Shown piece after piece: positions 16,346 through 26,202 of a stretch of DNA of 64,000 bases (its first letter is position 1; each line of letters starts with the position of its first letter). The DNA lies in contig JADKKJ010000001.1 of NCBI GenBank assembly GCA_016720565.1, positions 1,116,001-1,180,000 of the forward strand, written 5' to 3'. The notes beneath the pieces are model-generated. The model was given only the letters and a program-made list of their open reading frames with translations. It did no database searches and was not told the DNA's origin. The translations under genes were made by a program, and so were the position numbers. This stretch comes from Chitinophagaceae bacterium (GTDB lineage: Bacteria > Bacteroidota > Bacteroidia > Chitinophagales > Chitinophagaceae).

Positions 16346-18688
16346 TTATCGAATTTTTGAAAGATCATCCAACACCCAAACACCGCGTCCATAAGTGCCT
16401 AAAACAAGCTTCTTATCCCGAGGGTGAATAAACATATCATTCACCGAAACAGAAGCAGGCATATTCCCGTTAATGGGTATCCAGCTACTACCTCCATTCT
16501 TACTTATATACGCTCCCATATCGGTACCGCAATACAATACATCCTTTTTATCCATGTCCTCGATCAGCACATTTACCGGCGACTGTGGCAGGTTCCCATT
16601 GATAGGGATCCATTTACCATTCAATCCGGTTCTTTTATAGATCATAGGCATTCCATTATCATCCCTTCTGCCATTCAATACCACATAGACCGTTGAATCA
16701 TCAAAGTAGGAACTGGTGATCTTTGCCACATGCTTATTAAAGGGCAGTCCTGCCGTGATCTCTTTCCATTGAGTAGGATCCTGGTCCTTACCAGGCAATA
16801 CCCATACTCTTCCATCATCCGTACCGGCATATAGAAGTCCGGGTGATCTGCCTTCTGCGATAGCCGTGATGGCCTGGTGATAGATCAGGTAAGGATATAC
16901 TCCCATGCGGGACTTATCATTATAAGAAAGATCCGGACTGATCATGGTCCAGTTATCTCCTCCATCGGTAGAACGATATAAATGCTGGAGTCCGTGATAG
17001 ATGGTCTTATTAGAAAATCGGGACATCAGCGTACCGGCCAGCCATTCTCCCCTTAATGAATCAACGGCTCCTACCAGGAAGCTCTTAATTCTTTTAGTGC
17101 GGGTACTATCCTTTTTACTCATATCGGTTTTCATCAGCCTTCCATAGTAAGTGCTGGAGAAAACAATATTGGAGTTGACGGGATCTACCTGTATCTGGGT
17201 ACCCTCGCCCCCGGGCGCATAGTTCCATTTTCTACGTTTATCATCTGCAGGATCGGTCTCTCCAAAGGTCCTGGCCGAACTACCGGAAAATGTGCCCTGA
17301 TCCTGTATGGCCCCAAAAACATTGAAAGGGGTTTCCATATCGTATGTCACTGTATAAAACTGCGTAGTAGGCATTTTATCATAGAAATTATCCCAGCTCT
17401 TGCCACCGTCTTTGGTCAGACTTACGCCCCCATCATTTCCCAGTATCATTCGCTGTGGATCTTCTTTATCGATCCAGAGCGCATGATTATCTCCTCCCAT
17501 CCTTTCAGAAAGGGTATCCGTAGGGACAAACTGTTTCCAGGTCTTGCCCCCATCGGTGGATTTGCCCATGCTAACGCCCATGACGTAAAGCTGGTTCTCA
17601 TTTTTAGGATCCACTCTTACCTGACTAAATACCCAGCCATAGGTGCCGGAGAATGGTTTGAAGAAATCATGGATCTCTCCCATCTTCTCCCAGTTCTCTC
17701 CTTTGTCGATACTTCTGTATACCGCACCTCCGATCACTACCTTCTGTACCTGCCTTTCATAACTATCGGTCTCACCGGGTTTGGGATCTCTTTTCTTAGT
17801 ATGATCATCCACGAATGCATAAACAATATTGGGGTTGGAATGACTAACCGCTAATCCAATGCGGCCGGTCATTTTTGTATCGGGCAATCCTTTGTCAATG
17901 ATCTTCCAGGTCTTACCGCCATCTGTTGATTTATAAATATGATCCCCGTCTTCAGGTACCGGATCGCTCCATCTGCGTCGTATACGGTTCCACATAGAGG
18001 CATATAGAATACTGGGGTTAGAAGGATCCATGACCAGGTCGATACATCCGGTTTTTTCATCCACGTAGAGGATCTGTTTCCAGGTCTTGCCACCATCCAT
18101 GGTCTGGTACACGCCTCTGTCCTTATTATAGCTCCATTCATTTCCACTGGCCGCTACATAGACCACTTCAGCATGGTAGGGGTTAACCACTATCCTCGCG
18201 ATGGTACCGGTATTCACCAAACCAAGATGCTGGAAGTTCTTACCTCCGTCGGTGGTTTTATAGATACCCATGCCAGGCAGGGAAGCGCGGAAAATATTGG
18301 CCTCGCCCGTTCCTACATAGACCGTATTCTTATCCGACGGCGCAATAGCGATACTGCCCATGGAAAGCGTGGCCTGCTTATCAAATAGCGAGGTCCAGTT
18401 CAGACCCCCATCTTCGGTCTTCCAGAGCCCACCCGTAGCATAGGCCACATACATCAGGTTCGGATCGCCGGTCCATCCCGCCACATCCGTACATCTTCCG
18501 GAACGGTTATTAGGCCCTGCCAGTCTCCACTGCAGCTCCTTATACGGAGATACCGCCAGCTGCTTTTGCTGCCTTCTAAAAGCCGCCATTCGCTCACTGC
18601 CCGTAGTAGGCTGAGCCATAAGTCCGGCAGTAAATAAAAAGGCCAGGCAAAAGCCAAAAATCCTTGCATTCAATTTTTCTAACATCAT
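16346..18688 (-). CDS. Secreted BNR/VPS10-like beta-propeller protein
   Basis: 780 residues with a signal peptide (about 1-25). The body is two seven-bladed-type propellers carrying at least eight Asp-box repeats of the form STDGGKTWK (for example KTEDGGLNWTSL, KTTDGGKNFQHL, KSTDGGKTWKII, RSTDGGDNWTMI). These are seen in sialidases, GH74 xyloglucanases and sortilin/VPS10 domains. GH74 has two catalytic Asp residues that I cannot place with certainty, so I leave the activity open: a secreted glycan hydrolase or a binding protein. There is no T9SS tail. It is the first gene of a transcript that runs into the epimerase 6 nt downstream. Confidence 0.78.
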   Translation of the reverse strand: MMLEKLNARIFGFCLAFLFTAGLMAQPTTGSERMAAFRRQQKQLAVSPYKELQWRLAGPNNRSGRCTDVAGWTGDPNLMYVAYATGGLWKTEDGGLNWTSLFDKQATLSMGSIAIAPSDKNTVYVGTGEANIFRASLPGMGIYKTTDGGKNFQHLGLVNTGTIARIVVNPYHAEVVYVAASGNEWSYNKDRGVYQTMDGGKTWKQILYVDEKTGCIDLVMDPSNPSILYASMWNRIRRRWSDPVPEDGDHIYKSTDGGKTWKIIDKGLPDTKMTGRIGLAVSHSNPNIVYAFVDDHTKKRDPKPGETDSYERQVQKVVIGGAVYRSIDKGENWEKMGEIHDFFKPFSGTYGWVFSQVRVDPKNENQLYVMGVSMGKSTDGGKTWKQFVPTDTLSERMGGDNHALWIDKEDPQRMILGNDGGVSLTKDGGKSWDNFYDKMPTTQFYTVTYDMETPFNVFGAIQDQGTFSGSSARTFGETDPADDKRRKWNYAPGGEGTQIQVDPVNSNIVFSSTYYGRLMKTDMSKKDSTRTKRIKSFLVGAVDSLRGEWLAGTLMSRFSNKTIYHGLQHLYRSTDGGDNWTMISPDLSYNDKSRMGVYPYLIYHQAITAIAEGRSPGLLYAGTDDGRVWVLPGKDQDPTQWKEITAGLPFNKHVAKITSSYFDDSTVYVVLNGRRDDNGMPMIYKRTGLNGKWIPINGNLPQSPVNVLIEDMDKKDVLYCGTDMGAYISKNGGSSWIPINGNMPASVSVNDMFIHPRDKKLVLGTYGRGVWVLDDLSKIR

Positions 18689-18759
18689 AAATCAAAGTAT
18701 TAAATTTGACTGGCCCCAGCCCTCGATAAGCAGTTCATTTCTGCCCTTCGGAGGGTAGG

Positions 18760-18790
18760 CTCAACCTCTCAACAGCTCAACCACTCAACC
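18760..18790. repeat. CTCAACC octamer array 6 nt before ATG 18797
   Basis: Four imperfect 8-nt units, C-rich on the plus strand. It occupies the place of the ribosome-binding region of the next gene. It shares the unit CTCAACAG with the 15251 array. Confidence 0.75.
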
Positions 18791-18796
18791 TTCTTC

Positions 18797-20071
18797 ATGG
18801 AAGCCTACGGAAAGATACTACTCATAGCCATGCCCGCCTTCCTCCTCCTGGTCCTTTTTGAAAAATACTGGGGCTGGAGAAAAGGACAGGATACCGTGCG
18901 CACCATGGATATGATCTCATCATTGAGCAGTGGTATTACCAACGTGACCAAAGACGTACTCGGACTCACCATTGTGATCCTGGCCTATGGCTGGATGCTG
19001 GATAAACTGGCCCTGGTGCATATCCAGAATACCCTGATCGTTTATATCATTGCATTTTTCACGCTGGATTTTGCGGGCTACTGGTCGCATAGATGGAGCC
19101 ACCACGTGAATATTTTCTGGAACCTGCATATCATTCATCACAGCTCTGAGGAATTCAATTTAGCCTGTGCCCTTAGACAGAGCATCAGCAATATTATCAA
19201 CCCATTTACTTTCCTGCTTCTCCCGGCTGCTCTACTCGGCGTACCTACCCAGGTTATTGCGATAGTAGCGCCCCTGCATTTATTTGCCCAGTTCTGGTAT
19301 CATACGCAGCATATTAATAAAATGGGATTTTTAGAGAAGATCATTGTCACCCCCTCCCATCACCGTGTGCATCATGCTATCAATCCGGAGTATTTAGATA
19401 AGAACCTGGGACAGATCTTTATTTTCTGGGACAAGCTATTCGGTACTTTCCAGGAAGAGCTGCCCGATAAGCCCTGTGTTTATGGTATCACCCGTCCGGT
19501 ACGCACCTGGAATCCTATCAAGATCAATTTCCAGCATCTATGGCTGATGATGAAAGATGCCTGGAGAACGAATAACTGGGCGGATAAATTTACGCTCTGG
19601 TTCAAGCCTACCGGTTATCGTCCGGCCGATGTAGCCGAGAAATATCCTGTCTTTAAAATTGCCGATGTCTATCATTTTGAAAAATACGGTCCACGCTCTT
19701 CGGCCTTATTAAATGCCTGGTGCTGGTTTCAATTGACGGCTCTGCTGCTATTCATCAGTTATTTATTTGGAAATATTGCACGCATCAATGCGATTGATAG
19801 CAGTTATGTATTCTGGTATGGAGGATTTGTGTTTCTTTCGGTTTATGCATTAACTGAATTAATGGATGGAAGTAAATATGCGTTGATCTGGGAGGTTTTG
19901 CGTGTGGCATTGGGGGCATATTTATTATGGGATCAGGGAGATTGGTTTGGGGCTTCTTTGTTTTTATCCTCTATAAGCTATATTTTAGGATTCTATTTTA
20001 TTCTATCCCTGGGGATAACCGCCTGGTTAAGTTTGAAGCAAAAAAGGGAGGAAGGGTTGGTGCTGGGTTAA
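18797..20071 (+). CDS. Sterol desaturase / fatty acid hydroxylase family membrane protein
   Basis: 424-residue di-iron integral membrane enzyme. The histidine boxes are clear: HRWSHHVNIFWNLHIIHHSSEEFN (about 95-118) and, after further membrane segments, HHRVHHAINPEYLDKNLG (about 190-207), with FIFWDKLFGTF following. Hydrophobic helices lie at 5-20, 50-75, 85-95, 135-165 and again in a C-terminal extension (310-415) of about four more, which is longer than the minimal 280-300-residue family. Substrates known for the family include sterols, sphinganine and alkylglycerols (AGMO); here it cannot be chosen. It is transcribed divergently from the BNR gene. Confidence 0.88.
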   Translation: MEAYGKILLIAMPAFLLLVLFEKYWGWRKGQDTVRTMDMISSLSSGITNVTKDVLGLTIVILAYGWMLDKLALVHIQNTLIVYIIAFFTLDFAGYWSHRWSHHVNIFWNLHIIHHSSEEFNLACALRQSISNIINPFTFLLLPAALLGVPTQVIAIVAPLHLFAQFWYHTQHINKMGFLEKIIVTPSHHRVHHAINPEYLDKNLGQIFIFWDKLFGTFQEELPDKPCVYGITRPVRTWNPIKINFQHLWLMMKDAWRTNNWADKFTLWFKPTGYRPADVAEKYPVFKIADVYHFEKYGPRSSALLNAWCWFQLTALLLFISYLFGNIARINAIDSSYVFWYGGFVFLSVYALTELMDGSKYALIWEVLRVALGAYLLWDQGDWFGASLFLSSISYILGFYFILSLGITAWLSLKQKREEGLVLG

Positions 20072-20212
20072 GTAGCAATTTTCGGAAAAATTGGATTGTC
20101 CTAATGACAATTTGAAATAGCATACTAATAACAATTGATTCTCACCTATTATTAGTTAAGTAAACAACACCTCAAATTGTAAAGCAATTAGTTGGTATAA
20201 TTATATCGACAT

Positions 20213-21177
20213 ATGAAAATCTGCCAAACTTGTTCTAGCGAGATTCAAGACACCTTTAATTTCTGTCCTAATTGTGGTTCAGACTTAGGTAAACCTCTCG
20301 TTTGCAAAAAATGCCAATATGAAAATGAACCAAATTCAAAATTTTGTCAGGAATGCGGAAATGCCTTATTTGAAAGATTTAATAAACAAGAAATAAAACC
20401 CAAACAATCCAAAAGTGCAATATTGAAATCCCCGAGCCATCAAATAATGGAATAACAATTGAATTCCCTTTACAACAGCTCAATCATTTGACTTTGCAGT
20501 AAAGGAGGCAAAGAAATTTGAAACATTTGAACAATTTGGAGATGACAAAAAAGCAATTTACAGAATAACACTTTCTGAAAGTGACCTATACAATGCCAAA
20601 GGTCTCTTAGAACAATTGAAGGGTTGGAGAAAGAGAACTGTTTATAAAGATGGAGAAAAGGTTCTATGGGACTCTATTTTTGGATTTACCTGGTGTTATG
20701 AAAAGAAAATTATCAAGCTTCAAACCTGAATATTATTGTTTTGGCTATGAAAATGAATGGGACTTTAATATGTGGGGCTGCATGCGAGCAATGATGCCAT
20801 TCACGGAAAATTCGAGGTGGTTTACCTTTGGCAAATTTGTAAACAATGACGGAGATTGGCAATTTGACAAAGAACGAATAAAACATGAACTAACAAAAGA
20901 GCTATATGGTTTTAGATATTGCCCTGCCTTAGATCCTACATTAATTCAAGAGATAGTTGAGGCTTTGCCGAATGTTGTAAATCCAAAAAAGAACAAAAAT
21001 TGGAAATTTATTGAAAGTTATACAGTTGAAAATAATGCTTTAGTTATTAAAATAAATGAGTATGGCTTTGAACAGACACGTTATATCACAGGAGTTAGCC
21101 CCAATGGCAAAGCCTTTCTCAAAGACATCACTGACAACATAAAAAGAAAATTACCGGATTTTATAAAATCGGATTGA
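20213..21177 (+). pseudogene. Zinc-ribbon protein gene broken by three frameshifts
   Basis: Starts at ATG 20213 with an intact double zinc ribbon (CQTC, CPNC, CKKC, CQEC within the first 55 residues). The frame then changes three times: near 20413-20430 into a short stretch reading NIEIPEPSNNGITIEFP, near 20467 into FTTAQSFDFAVKEAKKFETF...GFTWCYEKK, and near 20715-20728 into KPEYYCFGYENEWDFNMWGC running to the stop at 21177. Joined together they read as one protein of about 320 residues with an N-terminal ribbon and a C-terminal domain I do not recognise. It is more AT-rich than the flanking genes. Each break is a single-base indel, so sequencing error is possible, but the neighbourhood is full of decayed genes. 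Confidence 0.75.
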
Positions 21178-21720
21178 CTACCGCTAAAAATCGGTTTTGG
21201 ACAAGCCTCTGCGTGCTAGCCTAGCTAAAAGAAACTTTTTGTAACATAGGGTTTACGCAAAGCCCAGTTGTCCTGAGTTTGCTGTAATGTGGAAGGAAAA
21301 TGACCGTGCATCTATTACCATATCCTCATTATCCTTTTATACTAATTTCAAACCTATGCCAGGACAAGAGCAAAATGCTGCCACGCTTGCAGCTGTAGAA
21401 CGGTTTAATGCCGCTTTTAACAGTCATGACAGCAATGCAGTGATGGAGGCCATGACAGAGGATTGCATCTTCGAAAATACTTCCCCCGCACCGGATGGTG
21501 GCCGTATTGAAGGTGCTGAAGCGGTCCGAACCTTTTGGGCGAAATTCTTTGCGGCCAACCCTGACGCCCATTTTGAAGCCGAAGAAATAGTTGCGTTAAA
21601 CGACCGATGTGTGGTGCGTTGGGTATACCGAAAAACCAAGGACAGGCTTCCCTGAGTGTAAGCTCCCCCAGAATTCGCTCATTTGAAAGTTACTAAAAAT
21701 GTAACTTTAAATGAAGCAAT

Positions 21721-22010
21721 ATGAAACGTTCAAAATTCACCGAAACACAGATCGTTAAGGCGATCAAAAGAGCACGAAGCCAGCCGTAAGGTTGAAGACA
21801 TTGCCGTGAACTGGGCATATCCTCAGAATGGCCTTTTATAAATGGCGACAGCGCTATGGGGTTTAGAAGTCCAGGAACCCAAACGGTTAAAGAGCTGGAG
21901 GAGGAAAACTCCCGGCTCCAAAAGATGTATGTAACCTGAGTCTTGTACATGAAGCCTTAAAGATGCCGTTGAAAAAAAGCTCTAAAACGCCTGACGAGAA
22001 AAGCAGTCTG
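21721..22010 (+). pseudogene. IS3-family OrfA remnant (helix-turn-helix), frameshifted
   Basis: Begins MKRSKFTETQIVKAIK in frame, the usual IS3 OrfA start. Further conserved pieces (EASRKVEDIA, LGIS-QNGLYKWRQRYGG, LKELEEENSRL, ALKDAVEKK) then occur in different frames. At least four single-base indels are needed to rebuild it: an extra A near 21770, a lost C near 21809, and changes near 21825 and 21836. This DNA-binding subunit is therefore not made as one chain. Confidence 0.7.
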
Positions 22011-22032
22011 GCTGATCACATGATCGAAACAC

Positions 22033-22833
22033 ATGGAGTCAGTCGTCGTCAGGCTTGAGGCTGTGCATCTGAGTTCTAGTACCCATCGTTATCAAAAGCG
22101 CGCTAACGATAATGGAGCTGTTATTGCCAAGTTGCAGGAATTGGTAGAAAAGCATCCTGCCATTGGCTTTTGGCAGAGTTATTACCGGATCCGTCGTCAG
22201 GGTTTTATTTGGAATCACAAACGTGTTTATCGAATCTACACCATGTTAAAACTTAATATTCGCAGAAGAAGGAAGAAACGGTTGCCAGCAAGAGTAAAGC
22301 AACAACTTTTCCAACCCGATCAACCCAATGTAGTATGGAGTGTTGATTTTATGGCCGACAGCTTGTGGAATGGCCGCAGCTTCCGGCTGCTCAACATCGT
22401 TGATGATTATAACCGCGAAGTGCTGCATATAGAAGCAGATACATCATTGCCGACCGCCAGGCTCATCCGAAGCCTTGAAATGCTTAAAGAACTCCGTGGC
22501 CTGCCAAAGATGATCCGTGTTGATAATGGACCGGAATTTATCTCTGCAAGCCTGGATACCTGGTGCAGAGACCATCAGATCACCCTGGTGTTTATCCAGC
22601 CAGGTAAACCCACGCAGAATAGTTATGTGGAAAGATGCAATGGTAGCATACGAAGAGAATTATTAAATGCTTATCTGTTCCAAACACTGGATGAAGTACG
22701 CAAACAGGCAGAGATCTGGAGGCTGGATTACAACCATCAACGACCCCATGAATCGCTCGGGTACCTTCCACCAGCGGAATATCAAAAATCATATCCTGAC
22801 CCTATAAAACTAAAAAATGAATACCTTTCTTAA
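22033..22833 (+). pseudogene. IS3-family OrfB transposase, DDE domain intact, N-terminus frameshifted
   Basis: Open frame of 266 residues that contains the HTH_21 segment (FWQSYYRIRRQGFIWNHKRVYRIY) and the rve/DDE core: first Asp in WSVDFMADSL, second Asp in RVDNGPEF, Glu in YVERCNGSIRREL, and the typical end LDYNHQRPHESLGYLPPAEY. The natural N-terminus (SLADHMIETHGVSRRQAC) lies just upstream in another frame, separated by an indel near 22055. Normally OrfB is made as an OrfAB fusion through -1 frameshifting, which is not possible with the damaged OrfA. Confidence 0.75.
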
Positions 22834-23047
22834 CTTTTAAATGCAGTCGAAATCGGGGGAGCTTACACTGGCATCTGCGCGGAGTGGATATTTTCAAGAT
22901 CCGGGACGGTAAAGTAGCTGAGAAGCTGGCTTATGTAAAAGGCTAAAAGGTGCTACTCCCCTTACACAAAGCAAGAATTAAATTTTAACTATCTTACTCA
23001 CAATGGGCTGAAAAAACTAAACCCATTAGAAATACAACCCGATCTCC

Positions 23048-25099
23048 ATGTCTCAAACCCGCCAACTCGCTGCCATCATGTTCACCGACATTTCCGGCTT
23101 TTCCTCCTTAATGGGAAATGATGAACATAAAGCGCATGAGATCTTAAAAAAGAACCGGGCTTTGCAAAAACCGATCATTGAGCAATTCAATGGAACATGG
23201 GTAAAAGAATTGGGTGACGGCGTACTGGCCAGCTTTTCCACCGTTTCGGATGCATTGAACGCTGCGGCTAAAATACAGGAGCAATGCAATGCGGCCGGCG
23301 AGTTTCAATTATCCATCGGCATCCACCAGGGTGAAATTGTGTTGGAGGATGGAGATATTTTTGGTGATGCAGTTAATGTGGCCTCCCGTATACAATCACT
23401 GGCTGTGCCTGGCTCCGTATTGTTCTCCAGGAAAGTAAAAGAGGAGATTCGTAATAAGGCCGAATTCCAAACTATATCTCTCGGCTCTTTTGAATTCAAA
23501 AATATAGAAGAACCGGTGGAGGTTTTTGCTATTGCCAATCCGGGCTTTACCATCCCCAAAAAGGAAGAGATGAAGGGCAAACTGAAAGCCCCTGTTAAAA
23601 AAAGCAATAAAGGGATCCTGGTTGCTGCATCCCTCGGCTTGCTGCTTATCGTGGCTGTTTTTATTTTCCGGAGATCCATTTTCTCCGCTGAAAAGGCGGT
23701 CATAAAATCGCTGGCCATTCTTCCTTTTGAAAATGCACTCAACGATTCTGCCATTTCGTATTTAGCGGATGGTATCCCGGAAAACCTGATTAACCGGTTT
23801 TCAAAAATGGGTGGGGTAAAAGTATTTGCCCGTTCTGCTACGTTCGACCTGCCGGATTCTAACAAAAAAATGGAGAGCCTTCGCCGTGTATTAAGTGCAG
23901 ATGTTGTGCTGACAGGAAGAGTTTCCAGATCATTGACAGGTTATACCCTGAATTGTGCCCTGGTAGATGCCCGCAATAATAACCAGTTATGGGGCAATAG
24001 TTATGAACTTAGTGCCAATGATATCGCCCGGATAGAAGATTCGATCGTGGCTTCATTAATGGATCCGTTAGAGATAAGCCTTGCAAAAGGTAAAACGATC
24101 AACCAGGAGGAGAAAAAGATCAACCCTGCTGCCTATGCAGAATATTTAAAAGGCCGTTACCTGGCTTATGGTTCTACCCCGGCTGAAACGGAACAGGCCA
24201 TATCCCATTTTCGCCAGGCTATCAGCCTCGATCCAAAATATGCATTGGCCTATGCTGCCATTGCCAATGAAAAGATCACACAATCCATCTTTTCCAATGC
24301 CGGCAACCAGGAGATAATGAATGAAGGAAGAATATCCCTGGAAGCAGCCCGGGCACTGGATCCCACCCTTCCGGAAATTTATACTACGGAAGGTGCCTTG
24401 AAATTCTATTATGAACATGACTGGAAGGGAGCTGTAAATTCTTATAAAAAAGCCCTGGAGCTGGACCCAAATAATGCGATCATTTATATACGCTATTCCG
24501 CCACACTGGCCGACGTAGGACAAACCAAGGAAGCATTGCCACTGGCAGATAAGGCCGTGGAACTCGACCCTGTTTCCATCTCCAGCCTTCATAACCTCGG
24601 CTGGGTAAATTTATTGGCGGGCAATTACCAAAAAGCGATTGACGCCTTTGCGAAGTCGGTAGAATTACATCCCAGCTTTACCTGGGGCTATATTAAGCAG
24701 GCATTCGGATACATAGCCCTGAAAAAATATGACAGGGCATTGGAAGAGACCGATAAAGCCGAAGCCCAATTAAAAGATGGCTGGGGGTCTGAATTGATCC
24801 AGGTAAGTTTAATGTTTAATTACGATGCGGCAGGCAGGAAACCGAAAGCAGATAGCCTTGCGCAACGCTTTTTGGATTATGCGGCCAAAAATACGGTGAA
24901 AGATCCCTATGCACTATCCTGTGTGTACAGAATGAAACATGACTATGTGAAGGCACTGGAGTGGGAAGAAAAAACATTGGAGCTGCATTCCCCCTCCGCT
25001 TATGTTTTAGCCGTTCCCTTTCATTATTCGAGACAGGAAGATTTTTATAAAAGCGTCGGACATCAAAATATATTACGAAAAATGGGAGCAATAAAATAA
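23048..25099 (+). CDS. Class III nucleotide cyclase domain, membrane helix and TPR protein
   Basis: 683 residues. N-terminal class III cyclase domain (about 5-165) with metal-binding Asp in FTDISGFSSLMG (D14) and GDGVLASF (D57), and the NVASRIQ segment. A membrane helix (about 190-208) separates the cytoplasmic cyclase from a periplasmic part with a TolB/FlgO-like beta domain (SLAILPFENALNDSAISYLADGIPENLI, about 220-345) and at least five TPR units (about 360-640). This architecture is common in Chitinophagaceae and Rhizobiales. Whether it makes cAMP is unproven, since many such domains are divergent. The next gene starts 6 nt downstream, so a two-gene operon is likely. It is intact despite lying in a decayed zone. 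Confidence 0.88.
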   Translation: MSQTRQLAAIMFTDISGFSSLMGNDEHKAHEILKKNRALQKPIIEQFNGTWVKELGDGVLASFSTVSDALNAAAKIQEQCNAAGEFQLSIGIHQGEIVLEDGDIFGDAVNVASRIQSLAVPGSVLFSRKVKEEIRNKAEFQTISLGSFEFKNIEEPVEVFAIANPGFTIPKKEEMKGKLKAPVKKSNKGILVAASLGLLLIVAVFIFRRSIFSAEKAVIKSLAILPFENALNDSAISYLADGIPENLINRFSKMGGVKVFARSATFDLPDSNKKMESLRRVLSADVVLTGRVSRSLTGYTLNCALVDARNNNQLWGNSYELSANDIARIEDSIVASLMDPLEISLAKGKTINQEEKKINPAAYAEYLKGRYLAYGSTPAETEQAISHFRQAISLDPKYALAYAAIANEKITQSIFSNAGNQEIMNEGRISLEAARALDPTLPEIYTTEGALKFYYEHDWKGAVNSYKKALELDPNNAIIYIRYSATLADVGQTKEALPLADKAVELDPVSISSLHNLGWVNLLAGNYQKAIDAFAKSVELHPSFTWGYIKQAFGYIALKKYDRALEETDKAEAQLKDGWGSELIQVSLMFNYDAAGRKPKADSLAQRFLDYAAKNTVKDPYALSCVYRMKHDYVKALEWEEKTLELHSPSAYVLAVPFHYSRQEDFYKSVGHQNILRKMGAIK

Positions 25100-25105
25100 T
25101 TAACC

Positions 25106-25855
25106 ATGGAAGTCCACCACCACCCGAAACATAATCATCAGCCCAAAAAATGGAAAAGCTATTTCCTGGAATTTTTGATGATCTTCCTGGCAGTCACCAT
25201 GGGATTCATTGCGGAAAACATAAGAGAGCATTTTGTACTGAAAAAGCATGAAAAAGAATCTATGGTGTCCCTGGTCAGGGATCTGAACAATGATATTACC
25301 GGTATAACAGAATCCATCGACTTGTTAAACGGACAGGTAAGAAGAGCCGATTCCATCATCTTTCTTTTTAAAAATGCGGATTATAAAAATACCAGTGCTG
25401 ATATTTATTATTACGGCAGACTTATTTCACTCCGTAATTTGTGGCGGTCAAACGATGGAACCATTCAACAGCTTACCTATGCAGGGGGATTAAGCCTGAT
25501 AGAGAATAAAAGCGTGGTTGAAAGTATACAGAGTTATATAAATAGAATAAAGGGGTTTTCACAACTCTTGTCCCTTGAAGATGATCAGGTAGGCGATTAC
25601 CGAAAAGCAATGGCCAATGTTTTTTCAGGATATGCAATGAATGACATGACCAACAGTAAAAAAGGATCTACCACTGTTCGTTTAAATTATAATCCCGAAT
25701 TCCAATCAACCGCCAGAAATGACCTGAATAACCTGATCGTTCAAATTGCCTTAGTTAAAGCAAACAGGACAGCGCAGTTGAAAAGAATGGAAGAGTTAAA
25801 AACCCAGGCGGCTTCCCTGATAAAGCTGATAAATGAAGAATATAACCTGGATTGA
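25106..25855 (+). CDS. His-rich-start membrane protein of unknown function
   Basis: 249 residues. Cytoplasmic start rich in His (HHHPKHNHQ) and Lys/Trp, one membrane helix (FLEFLMIFLAVTMGFIAENI, about 22-41), then a long helical, probably coiled-coil extracytoplasmic part. I recognise this layout as a frequent Chitinophagaceae family without known role. The gene is 6 nt downstream of the cyclase-TPR gene and is followed by a broken paralogue, so it may belong to that signalling unit (inference). Confidence 0.6.
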   Translation: MEVHHHPKHNHQPKKWKSYFLEFLMIFLAVTMGFIAENIREHFVLKKHEKESMVSLVRDLNNDITGITESIDLLNGQVRRADSIIFLFKNADYKNTSADIYYYGRLISLRNLWRSNDGTIQQLTYAGGLSLIENKSVVESIQSYINRIKGFSQLLSLEDDQVGDYRKAMANVFSGYAMNDMTNSKKGSTTVRLNYNPEFQSTARNDLNNLIVQIALVKANRTAQLKRMEELKTQAASLIKLINEEYNLD

Positions 25856-25869
25856 AATCAGACAAAAAT

Positions 25870-26195
25870 ATGGAGGTACACCACCATTCGCATACTGCAT
25901 GTAAAAAATTGCCCATTATATCTGGGAATTCCTGATGCTGTTCCTGGCCGTATTCTGCGGATTCCTGGCAGAAAATCAACTAGAGCATATGATCGAACAC
26001 CGGCGGGAAAAAGAATTTATGCGTTCCCTGGTTTCTGATGTGATAGAAGATACTACCGAGCTCAATAAGAGCATTGCAGAAACAAAAAAAGCAATCAGCG
26101 CTCGCCAGGGAATTGATACAGCTATTAAAAGAGGAATACGACATAGAATAAAAAACCCCTTTTCGGACTTTTGGAGCCATATTGTAAACGCATAA
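25870..26195 (+). pseudogene. Broken paralogue of the His-rich membrane protein
   Basis: Starts MEVHHHSHT like its neighbour. After about 12 codons a single-base loss (near 25907, TTGCCC where TTGGCCC is expected) shifts the frame; the other frame continues HYIWEFLMLFLAVFCGFLAENQLEH, clearly paralogous to the preceding gene. The frame stops at 26195, about 140 residues short of full length, after a tail (RGIRHRIKNPF) unlike the paralogue, so the 3' part is probably deleted. It arose by tandem duplication, then decayed. Confidence 0.75.
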
Positions 26196-26202
26196 ATACA
26201 TA

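Larger units (their letters stand above)
21655..22867 (+). mobile_element. IS3-family insertion sequence, about 1.2 kb
   Basis: Inverted ends: left (AG)TGTAAGCTCCCCC, right the same 13 bp reversed, with weaker similarity (CATTTGAAAGTTA / CATTTAAAAGTTA) continuing to about 35 bp. The TG...CA termini fit IS3. The target duplication is CTG (21652-21654 and 22868-22870) if the element starts at 21655; if it starts at TG 21657, two extra bases (AG) remain at the left junction. It encodes an OrfA remnant and an OrfB with a DDE integrase domain. The frameshifts in OrfA/OrfB mean it is probably no longer autonomous. Confidence 0.88.
21356..22946 (+). pseudogene. NTF2/SnoaL-like gene split by an IS3-family insertion
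   Basis: The 5' part (21356-21655) encodes MPGQEQNAATLAAVERFNAAFNSHD and the following SnoaL-like cone fold up to RKTKDRLP, where the insertion creates a TGA stop. The 3' part resumes after 22870 as WHLRGVDIFKIRDGKVAEKLAYVKG and stops at 22946. Removing the element and one CTG copy restores an unbroken frame, CTT CCC TGG CAT (L-P-W-H). The intact protein would be about 125 residues, normal for this family of small hydrolases, isomerases and ligand binders. The specific function is unknown. Confidence 0.88.
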
